From an uncultured Brevibacterium sp. (GTDB lineage: Bacteria; Actinomycetota; Actinomycetes; Actinomycetales; Brevibacteriaceae), in contig CABTZC010000164.1 of NCBI GenBank assembly GCA_902489185.1, positions 1-5,260 on the forward strand: a stretch of 5,260 nucleotides of DNA. The letters are read 5' to 3'. Position numbers and translations under genes: made by a program. Below are positions 1-5,260 of this stretch, piece after piece. The first letter of the stretch is position 1, and each line of letters opens with the position of its first letter. The notes under the pieces are model-generated. The model ran no database searches. It saw nothing but the letters and a program-made list of their open reading frames with translations, and was not told the origin of the DNA.

Positions 1-842
1 AAGGTGAGGTCGGTGAGGTTCTTATCGCCGTCTTTTTCGCTACCTGCGTGTGGGGCGATGGTGAAGCTCGGAGAAGAAGGTCCGGTGACGCCTGCGGCCT
101 TGTCGTAGGCGGTCTTAACGTCGCCAAGTTTTTCGTCAGCAGGGTTCGTACCGCCCACGCGCCACACCAGCGTGGTTGGTTTCGAGGCGGTGAAGGCGCC
201 GTCAGCCGTCCGCGCACTTGCGTCGAAAGTGACTTCGTAGCGGCCCGGCTTGGTGAAGGTCGTGATGTTGTGGGTGTGCGTGCCCGGGTCGAGCCAAGCG
301 GTACGTGAAACCTTGTCGTGGGAGGAGAACAAGCGAGTGACGGGCAGGTTGCCGAACGTCGAGTAGTTGAACATGTTCATTTCGCCGGGCCCGCTGAAGC
401 CCACGAGTTCCAAAGCGAAGTTCTTGTCGCGGAACTGCTCAATAGGAACTCCGGTGTCAGCGCCAAAGCCTGACCAGATGGGGCTGTTACCGGGCCCGGG
501 GACCTGTGGCGCCATGTAGAGAAGCTGGCCGTTTTTGCCAAGGAAGCCGAGGCGGTGGTCGTCTGTGACCGGGAAGATGTAGTTCTGGCTACCGTCGTCG
601 TTGTAGCCACGGCCGACCCAGTTGGAGGTCTTGTCCAGCGGAGCAGTTTTCCCGTTGGACTGTGAGTTGATGTCGAATGTGTTCGACGCTTTGTTCCAAA
701 AAACTTTGGGTGCGTCAATGTGTGCTTTCGTCTCGACGCTGCGATCGTCATCTGGCCCCGCGAAGGCAGGAACAGTGGCGAACGAAAAAGCAGTGATCGC
801 AACAGCCGCGAGCGAGGCACAAGTGGCACGAAGTGCGCGCAT
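1..842 (-). CDS. Secreted surface protein with actinobacterial surface-anchored repeat (choice-of-anchor M type) domain, C-terminus cut off by window edge
   Basis: I translated this gene by hand: it starts with ATG at 842-840 and runs without a stop for 280 codons to the left edge. Residues 1-28 form a Sec signal peptide (RALR basic start, Ala/Val-rich core, likely cleavage after VPAFA). The mature part opens with AHIDAPKVFW (40-49). It continues through PVTDDHRLGFLG (91-102) and IWSGFGADTGVP (122-133) to LDPGTHTHNITTFTKPG and RYEVTFDASA (184-210). The H-x-H...F-T-x-x-G-x-Y-x-V-x-F pattern is the hallmark I recall for the P_acnes_RPT / choice-of-anchor M family. Family members are cell-wall or membrane anchored and often sit beside an ABC transporter whose binding protein carries the same domain, which suggests a substrate relay. 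His41, His96, His175, His189 and His191 could bind metal; that is inference. No anchor (LPxTG or transmembrane) is visible because the end is missing. It could also be the binding protein itself. Confidence 0.85.
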   Translation of the reverse strand, partial: MRALRATCASLAAVAITAFSFATVPAFAGPDDDRSVETKAHIDAPKVFWNKASNTFDINSQSNGKTAPLDKTSNWVGRGYNDDGSQNYIFPVTDDHRLGFLGKNGQLLYMAPQVPGPGNSPIWSGFGADTGVPIEQFRDKNFALELVGFSGPGEMNMFNYSTFGNLPVTRLFSSHDKVSRTAWLDPGTHTHNITTFTKPGRYEVTFDASARTADGAFTASKPTTLVWRVGGTNPADEKLGDVKTAYDKAAGVTGPSSPSFTIAPHAGSEKDGDKNLTDLT

Positions 843-845
843 GAA

Positions 846-853
846 CCCCTCCT
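846..853 (-). promoter_or_regulatory. Shine-Dalgarno of the surface-protein gene
   Basis: On the minus strand AGGAGGGG lies directly upstream of the ATG at 842. The AGGAGG core is five bases from the start codon. This near-perfect site fixes the start, which is also where the signal peptide begins. Confidence 0.85.
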
Positions 854-888
854 TTAGTGGTAAGAAATCTCACTGACAAGAGCCAGCG

Positions 889-902
889 AAATAACATTAT
901 TT
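889..902. promoter_or_regulatory. Candidate operator dyad over a possible minus-strand -10 element
   Basis: The sequence AAATAACATTATTT is an inverted repeat with two 6-bp arms around a CA centre. Read on the minus strand, bases 901-896 give AATAAT, five of six matches to a -10 box, placed about 55 bases before the surface-protein start. No good -35 is seen for it (best ACGGCA at 16-bp spacing). The right arm touches the plus-strand TTGACA at 902-907. The AT-rich dyad loosely recalls Fur/Zur-family operators, which would suit a metal-linked surface protein, but it does not match a consensus I can state with confidence. Short AT dyads also arise by chance. Confidence 0.35.
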
Positions 903-928
903 TGACACAAGGATCCTTGCCGTATAAA
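902..928 (+). promoter_or_regulatory. Candidate sigma-70-type promoter reading right
   Basis: A perfect -35 hexamer TTGACA (902-907) is followed by TATAAA at 923-928 with a 15-bp spacer. The overlapping TAAATA at 925-930 gives a 17-bp spacer but a poorer match. It faces away from the surface-protein gene. The first gene in its direction starts almost 300 bases on, at 1231. It would therefore make either a long leader for that gene or a short untranslated RNA. The tight -10 spacing and the distance keep confidence moderate. Confidence 0.45.
908..919. repeat. 12-bp perfect palindrome in the promoter spacer
   Basis: CAAGGATCCTTG reads identically on both strands and lies wholly between the -35 (902-907) and -10 (923-928) of the plus-strand promoter candidate. 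That is where a repressor or a spacer-binding regulator would act. One perfect 12-bp palindrome in a 5-kb window is expected by chance, so its position, not its existence, is the argument. Confidence 0.3.
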
Positions 929-964
929 TAAGTTCCCACGAATGCTATGCAGGGTCGCTTATAC

Positions 965-1018
965 GCCGTTCGGAGCCGCAGCTACAGCCCACTACCGAAG
1001 AGTGCCCGGCTTTTCTTT
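965..1018 (+). terminator. Possible terminator or attenuator for the right-reading transcript
   Basis: GCCG-TTCGG (965-973) can pair with CCGAA (995-999) and, across a 7-base bulge, with CGGC (1007-1010). The sequence TTTTCTTT follows directly at 1011-1018. The stem is broken and the loop is 21 bases, so this is a weak terminator model. If real, RNA from the promoter at 902-928 would end after about 80 nucleotides. Confidence 0.22.
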
Positions 1019-1221
1019 CCCCTAAGAGGTGACTTCACTAGAGGGGTTGGAAGGTCGTGTAAGTAGCCAAACGCACGGCGTAGGGGCAGCTACGGGCCGA
1101 GGTGGTTAGGGCCAATTGCGGCGTTCATGGAACTGGAATGCCCAAGGGGCGGACCTGAGCGTATTAAAACAGTGAGGCCATAGGAAAATTACGTTGATCA
1201 AACTAGTTTTCTCTAGCACTT

Positions 1222-1225
1222 GAGG
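1222..1225 (+). promoter_or_regulatory. Shine-Dalgarno of the small membrane-protein gene
   Basis: GAGG lies five bases before the ATG at 1231. It is the only purine-rich site near the start and supports this start codon. Confidence 0.6.
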
Positions 1226-1230
1226 TCCGA

Positions 1231-1707
1231 ATGACATATTCCTTCCCGCCACAGCCGACCCCGCAGACACCGTGGCAACCCACCACCTTCCAACACGGAT
1301 ATCAGCAACCGCCAACTCAGAAGCGGAAATCCTATACTTTCTTGTGGTGGATTGGTGGCGGGTTTCTCGCCTTGATACTAGTGCTCGTTCTCATCGCCGG
1401 TGCGCTTTTCATGTCGCTTCAGCCAACCCAGCTTGAATCAGCCGCCGAAAGGTGTGGTGTTTCATCGACGTCCCTAGGTGACAACGGAAACACGCTGTCC
1501 CTACATTACGAAGTCGTAAATAATACTATTGACTTCGCTGAACTTGACTGCGTACTTGGAGAACTTGATTTCCCTGATTATGCGCGTAACCAGTTAGGCT
1601 CGACGCGAGCTCTCGACGGTATGCAAACAGCTACGTGGAACGGAATTACCGCACACTGGAATTATGACAAGACAAACGGACTGTCGATGACATTCACACT
1701 AAAGTAA
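1231..1707 (+). CDS. Small one-span membrane protein with Pro/Gln-rich cytoplasmic head, function unknown
   Basis: The 158-residue product is not one I recognise by family. Residues 1-30 are rich in Pro, Gln and Thr, followed by basic KRK (31-33). Residues 37-62 form one strong hydrophobic helix with a WWIGGG entry. The basic residues before the helix predict N-inside topology, so residues 63-158 should lie outside the membrane. This outer domain has two cysteines (Cys75 in AERCGVS, Cys107 in ELDCVLG) that could form a disulfide. Its end is rich in short beta-like strands (TATWNGITAHWNY, LSMTFTLK). The layout is typical of small actinobacterial envelope proteins, where the head often varies. 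Two sampled stretches give about 38% and 53% GC, lower on average than the defence gene. It is convergent with the restriction gene, so the two are not an operon. A link to defence is possible but unsupported. Confidence 0.75.
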   Translation: MTYSFPPQPTPQTPWQPTTFQHGYQQPPTQKRKSYTFLWWIGGGFLALILVLVLIAGALFMSLQPTQLESAAERCGVSSTSLGDNGNTLSLHYEVVNNTIDFAELDCVLGELDFPDYARNQLGSTRALDGMQTATWNGITAHWNYDKTNGLSMTFTLK

Positions 1708-1776
1708 CGGCACATCTAGGTGGCGGGCTTGTCTGTGATACGTAGATCTGCCCACCGAGGCAATTGCGAGCACAAG

Positions 1777-1815
1777 CGTTCGGCTACAGTCCACGAACCG
1801 GACTGTAGCCGAACG
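1777..1815. terminator. Perfect 16-bp stem-loop between convergent genes, likely bidirectional terminator
   Basis: Bases 1777-1792 are the exact reverse complement of 1800-1815, with a 7-base loop (1793-1799). The hairpin lies 69 bases after the stop at 1707 and 16 bases after the minus-strand stop at 1834-1832. It can therefore serve both convergent genes. The tail is poor in U on each side: AATTTCG rightwards and CTTGTG leftwards. A long stem with a weak U tract is common enough in actinobacteria. Chance cannot explain a perfect 16-bp stem. Confidence 0.75.
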
Positions 1816-1831
1816 AATTTCGTCGCCCCAA

Positions 1832-4800
1832 CTACTTCTTCAACGTGAGCTTAGGCAGCGACTTCACGATCTTCACCGTCTCCACACTCACATGGGTGAC
1901 CTTCTTGATGAGGTCCACAATGTAGCGCGGGTTCCCGTGCTCCAGTCCCCAATCATTGGGGTCGTTGACAATGCCGGAAGCCTTGTCCGTCTTCACCTGA
2001 TAGCGATCCAGAATCCACTCCAACGCCGAACGTGAGCCGAGCATGTATTCGTGAGCCTCATCCGGGATACCCGTCAACGTGATGTTGTCGTTCACCACGA
2101 TCTGCGTTTTATCCGGTGTACGAGCCTTCCCACCCCAGCGCAGTTTCTGCACACGATAGAAGGCCGGGTCGCCAGCATCACCGAACGCCGTTTCTTCACC
2201 GAGTGGGTAATCCGGCTGTTCCTCATAGCGGATATGCAGTTCCAACAGCTGCTCACCAGCCTCGACGAATTTCCGGAAATCATCCGCGGTATCCGGCAAT
2301 GGAATCCTGGGCAGCTGGCGTTTAAGGTCCGCCGCATAGGTGGTTCGGTACTGCTCCGAATGAAGCAGAGCATAGATGCTTGCGAAGATATCGTCCTTTG
2401 TGACCTGAGCACCGAACGCCTCTTGATAGCGGGCAAGTGCGTCATCGGAAAGGTTGTCGATGCGCCTATAGCCGTTGACGACGGTGTCACTCGAAACGCG
2501 GCCATCGTTCAGATCGAACGTCCCTTGCGGGTCGCTAGAGCCTGACGAGTCATCCAGCTTTTCGTACGTGTACCGCGAGAAGAATTGGCCGCCTTTGCCG
2601 AAAAGGTCCAAACAGGGGATCAGGTCAGTGGCAAGCAACACGAAAGGCTGCATGGGGTTGATCCCATGGAGGTAGAACCCGTAGTTCTCGATCCCCGCTT
2701 CCGGAAACATGCGGGGCAGTTGATAAACCCTGTCGTTTAGTTCACGCGCAAAGTATGCCATTTGCATTTGAAATGGGCGATACATGCTCCGACGCACCTT
2801 CAGGGGCTCAAAATTATGAACCTTTTGGTTAGCGAGGTCTCTAAAAAGATTGTCGCTCCAACTGATCTTGGTCGAGTCAAATTCCGCGAAATTTTTAGCC
2901 TCGGCTATGCGGTCCTTGGCGGTGGTTCCTGTTGGTTGGAACTCATTGCACTGCTCGTTATAGAACGCGATAGTCCTCTTGATATTCAACTGCAACTTCG
3001 CTTGAGAAAAGCTGTAACACCATGCATCGCGGGAAGTTGATAAGCCACCGCTGTGTTCTGTGAACACCGGGACGATGCTAATAGCTTTCTTAGCTCCGAT
3101 CGGTGAATAGGTGTCGAAACTAGTCGAAGACTGGTTGATCCACTCGCCACGCTCGCTAGGTTCAATTTCCGACCATTCGATGGTGTCAATATCTGACGAC
3201 TCAACGATTTCCAGTTTTTCTTCGCGGCTCAGATAATCGCCAATTTCGCGGTAGTGGAGAACACAGCCACCTTGGTGGGCAGGGTCTTTCACGGCCAGCA
3301 TGACAGCTACAGTTGCACGGCTACCAGAGTCGAAGATCTTGCCGCCTTCTTTTCGTGACTGCTCGCCGGACGTGCGCTGGTTACCTCGCAAGTTGTACAC
3401 ATACAGGTGGTCAAATTCTTCGACGAGACTCTTGCGCAGGCCATCGGCTGAGTTCGAATCGATGTAACCACCATTGGTGACATACGCCAGGACACCCTTG
3501 TCACCCAAACGGTTAGTGCCCCAGCGAATAGCTCGGATATAAGAGTCGTACAGGCTGTTGACGTTCCCGCCCTTGGTCATTCGTTTGGCAACGTAGGTGT
3601 CGCGGATTCGGCTATCGAGTGTCGGATACGTCTGGTTCGCGTTGTTGTCGTTCGCACTGGTCTGGCCGGCCGAATAGGGCGGGTTGCCGATAATCACCTG
3701 AATGGGGTTGTTGAGCTGACGCACCGCACGGTCGTTGTTCTGCGTGAACATCTTTGTGTCCAGGGTGTCGCCGTCTTCAGTCATCTGGAAGGTATCTGCA
3801 AGGACGATTCCCTCAAACGGCGCGTACTCACCTCCCACAACACCGTGGTACGTGGCCTCGATGTTGATCGCTGCCACGTAGTACGCCAACAGCATGATTT
3901 CGTTGGCGTGCAGTTCATTTGTGTACTTACGAGCAAGGTCATGCGGGCTGATGATGCCCGACTGGATGAGCCGCACAATGAATGTGCCCGTTCCCGTGAA
4001 CGGATCCAGCACGTGAACACCCTCGTCGGTCAGCCCCTTGCCAAAGTGCTTCTTTGACAGCTGATCCACTGACCGCAAAATGAAGTCCACAACCTCAACC
4101 GGGGTGTAGACAATACCCAGTGCTTCGGCCTGCTTAGGGAACGCCTTCTTGAAGAAGTTCTCGTACAGCTCCGTAATGATCCGCTGTTTGCCAGAGGCAT
4201 TGTCGATGCCCTCGGCACGACGGGCGACCGACGCATAGAATCCGTCAAGCTCATGGGTTTCAGCACGCAGGTTATTGCCCTCCAACACCTGCACCATGGA
4301 ATCCATCACCTGGCTCACAGGGTTGTGAGCCGCAAAGTCATAACCCTCAAACAGTGCGTCGAACACGGGTTTGGTGATGATGTGCTGGGACAGCATGGAC
4401 ACCGCATCAACGTCGGTGACCCCGTCATTGAGGTTCGCCCGCAGTGCCTTAACGAACTGCGCGAACTCGCGCTCCACCTCGGCGGTGGGGTCATCAAAGA
4501 CCAACGAGCTAATACGGTCAGTGTGCGCCTGAGCGATCTTGGCGATCTCACCCGACCAGTTCTCCCAATACTCACGGTCCCCGACCTTCTCCACGATCTT
4601 GGCGTAGATCGAGTCATTCCAGTCTTCAAGCCCAGGGAACTCGAGCGCGAGCTCCCCTTGTGCGTACACATCTGGGTCGACAACGACGACCCTCCCGTCG
4701 TCGTCAACCGCGACCGTGTCGACCTCGATCTTGGAGTCGCGGTTCTGTTGCAGGTCGATCTTGTTGATGATCGCTTCAAAGCGGTCATCGTGCGAGCGCA

Positions 4801-5260
4801 AAGCGTTGAGCACCGACCAGATGACCTTGTAGCGCTTGTTGTCTTTGAGCGCCTGTTCGGGGGTCATGCCCGCGGGGATCGTGACCGGCAGAATGATGTA
4901 GCCGTAGTCCTTGCCCTGCGCGCGGCGCATGACACGGCCAACCGACTGCACAACGTCAACCTGGGAATTGCGCGGGCTGAAGAACCCAACTGCGTCGAGC
5001 GTGGGAACATCGACACCTTCAGACAAGCAACGCGCGTTCATCAGCACACGAGCTTCCCTGGGATCTTCAGGGCTTTCAGCCAACCAGCGCAGGTGGCTGT
5101 TGCGCACAGCAACGTTCATGCTTCCGTCGACGTGCTCAGATTTGATGGTGAGGTCCGCGGCGTTCGCTTCGCTACCTTCAGCGAGTTCTTGTGAGACCAG
5201 TTCCAGTGAGCGTGAGATCTTCTGCGATTCGCGGATGTTTGAGGCGAAACCTACCGCGCG
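1832..5260 (-). CDS. Type ISP restriction-modification enzyme (helicase, N6-adenine methyltransferase and specificity domains), N-terminus beyond window edge
   Basis: The frame is open from the right edge to TAG at 1834-1832, giving 1142 visible residues. The internal ATG at 5119 is not the start, because the 47 codons before it encode helicase sequence (RAVGFASNIRESQKIS). Visible residues 70-113 carry RecA2 motifs V (ARCLSEGVDVP) and VI (QSVGRVMRR). A coupler of about 250 residues follows. The methyltransferase has YTPVEVVDFIL (385-395), SAM motif I DPFTGTGTF (419-427) and catalytic NPPY (526-529), which means N6-adenine methylation. From about 700 comes the specificity region, ending with Type ISP hallmarks: ADLKRQLPRIPLP, ELHIRYEEQPDYPLG, GSRSALEWILDRYQVK and SGIVNDPNDWG. 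LlaGI and LlaBIII are about 1570 residues, so roughly 430 residues (Mrr-like nuclease, Walker A lobe) are missing. Such enzymes translocate on DNA and cut between head-to-head sites. No frameshift is seen. Recognition sequence unknown. Confidence 0.95.
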   Translation of the reverse strand, partial: RAVGFASNIRESQKISRSLELVSQELAEGSEANAADLTIKSEHVDGSMNVAVRNSHLRWLAESPEDPREARVLMNARCLSEGVDVPTLDAVGFFSPRNSQVDVVQSVGRVMRRAQGKDYGYIILPVTIPAGMTPEQALKDNKRYKVIWSVLNALRSHDDRFEAIINKIDLQQNRDSKIEVDTVAVDDDGRVVVVDPDVYAQGELALEFPGLEDWNDSIYAKIVEKVGDREYWENWSGEIAKIAQAHTDRISSLVFDDPTAEVEREFAQFVKALRANLNDGVTDVDAVSMLSQHIITKPVFDALFEGYDFAAHNPVSQVMDSMVQVLEGNNLRAETHELDGFYASVARRAEGIDNASGKQRIITELYENFFKKAFPKQAEALGIVYTPVEVVDFILRSVDQLSKKHFGKGLTDEGVHVLDPFTGTGTFIVRLIQSGIISPHDLARKYTNELHANEIMLLAYYVAAINIEATYHGVVGGEYAPFEGIVLADTFQMTEDGDTLDTKMFTQNNDRAVRQLNNPIQVIIGNPPYSAGQTSANDNNANQTYPTLDSRIRDTYVAKRMTKGGNVNSLYDSYIRAIRWGTNRLGDKGVLAYVTNGGYIDSNSADGLRKSLVEEFDHLYVYNLRGNQRTSGEQSRKEGGKIFDSGSRATVAVMLAVKDPAHQGGCVLHYREIGDYLSREEKLEIVESSDIDTIEWSEIEPSERGEWINQSSTSFDTYSPIGAKKAISIVPVFTEHSGGLSTSRDAWCYSFSQAKLQLNIKRTIAFYNEQCNEFQPTGTTAKDRIAEAKNFAEFDSTKISWSDNLFRDLANQKVHNFEPLKVRRSMYRPFQMQMAYFARELNDRVYQLPRMFPEAGIENYGFYLHGINPMQPFVLLATDLIPCLDLFGKGGQFFSRYTYEKLDDSSGSSDPQGTFDLNDGRVSSDTVVNGYRRIDNLSDDALARYQEAFGAQVTKDDIFASIYALLHSEQYRTTYAADLKRQLPRIPLPDTADDFRKFVEAGEQLLELHIRYEEQPDYPLGEETAFGDAGDPAFYRVQKLRWGGKARTPDKTQIVVNDNITLTGIPDEAHEYMLGSRSALEWILDRYQVKTDKASGIVNDPNDWGLEHGNPRYIVDLIKKVTHVSVETVKIVKSLPKLTLKK

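Larger units (their letters stand above)
930..1230. other. Intergenic region without a convincing gene
   Basis: No reading frame here has a ribosome binding site together with protein-like composition. A short minus-strand frame reaching in from 1315 to 1106 overlaps the start of the gene at 1231 and looks spurious. Small self-complementary pieces are present. One is CGTAG-GGGCAG-CTACG at 1079-1094. Another is cccct...agggg around 1019-1046, enclosing GTG-ACTT-CAC. No tRNA, rRNA or riboswitch signature that I know is visible. Close to the next gene, TATTAA at 1162-1167 is the only -10-like hexamer I would consider, and it lacks a -35. Confidence 0.6.

Noticed and set aside
377..829. Minus-strand open frame of 150 codons over the surface-protein region
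   Set aside because: It is in another frame of the same strand as the surface-protein gene. Its Ser/Thr/Arg-rich translation has no domain signal, while the frame starting at 842 has a signal peptide, a strong Shine-Dalgarno and a family motif.
1200..1209. AAACTAGTTT palindrome upstream of the Shine-Dalgarno at 1222
   Set aside because: Several perfect 10-bp palindromes are expected by chance in a window this size, and no promoter overlaps it clearly.
1106..1315. Minus-strand frame of 69 codons running from inside the small membrane-protein gene into the intergenic region
   Set aside because: It overlaps the better supported start at 1231 on the other strand, and has no ribosome binding site or recognisable pattern.
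1716..1759. Imperfect hairpin just after the stop of the small membrane-protein gene (GGTGG with CCACC)
   Set aside because: The stem is short with a bulge, the loop exceeds 20 bases and no U tract follows. The perfect stem at 1777-1815 explains termination better.
5117..5119. ATG at 5119-5117 as the start of the large minus-strand gene
   Set aside because: The same frame stays open to the window edge and encodes helicase-like sequence before this codon. No Shine-Dalgarno precedes it, so it is an internal methionine.
4253..5194. Long plus-strand open frame of 313 codons opposite the restriction gene
   Set aside because: It lies wholly antisense to a region with clear helicase and coupler homology. 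Its translation is rich in Val, Asp, Arg and His without domain pattern, as expected of a complementary frame in GC-biased coding DNA.
1832..5260. Large gene as a BREX PglX or DISARM methyltransferase
   Set aside because: Helicase motifs V and VI lie in the same chain as the methyltransferase, and the C-terminus matches Type ISP. PglX lacks the helicase, and DISARM encodes the two activities separately.

Overview
The window looks like accessory chromosome of an actinobacterium of middling GC content (about 59% in a hand-counted stretch of the large gene, about 46-47% in two other patches). The evidence is protein families rather than RNA genes: a secreted protein with an actinobacterial surface-anchored repeat domain, and a small Pro/Gln-headed one-span membrane protein of a style common in Corynebacterium, Actinomyces and relatives. 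The genus cannot be fixed from this sequence.

Layout. Positions 842 to 1 (minus) hold the first 280 codons of a secreted surface protein with a clear signal peptide and Shine-Dalgarno; its C-terminus lies beyond the left edge. Its upstream region (about 843-940) is dense in regulatory-looking sequence: a 14-bp dyad at 889-902 over a possible minus-strand -10, and a TTGACA...TATAAA promoter candidate on the plus strand with a 12-bp perfect palindrome in its spacer. About 300 bases without a convincing gene follow (930-1230). A 158-codon plus-strand gene for a small membrane protein lies at 1231-1707. It converges on the dominant gene, 5260 to 1832 (minus), with a perfect 16-bp stem at 1777-1815 between the two stop codons.

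The dominant gene is most of a Type ISP (single-polypeptide) restriction-modification enzyme of the LlaGI/LlaBIII kind. The visible 1142 residues cover the second helicase RecA lobe, the coupler, the N6-adenine methyltransferase and the C-terminal specificity region. The Mrr-like nuclease and the Walker A lobe lie past the right edge. It is a known class of phage-defence system. The most interesting points about it are its AT-rich, possibly swapped specificity segment and the unexplained membrane-protein neighbour.

Nothing shows that the three genes form one system. The surface protein points to substrate (possibly metal) capture at the cell wall, the large gene to DNA defence, and the small gene is of unknown role. 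I found no tRNA, rRNA, CRISPR array, insertion sequence or attachment site.
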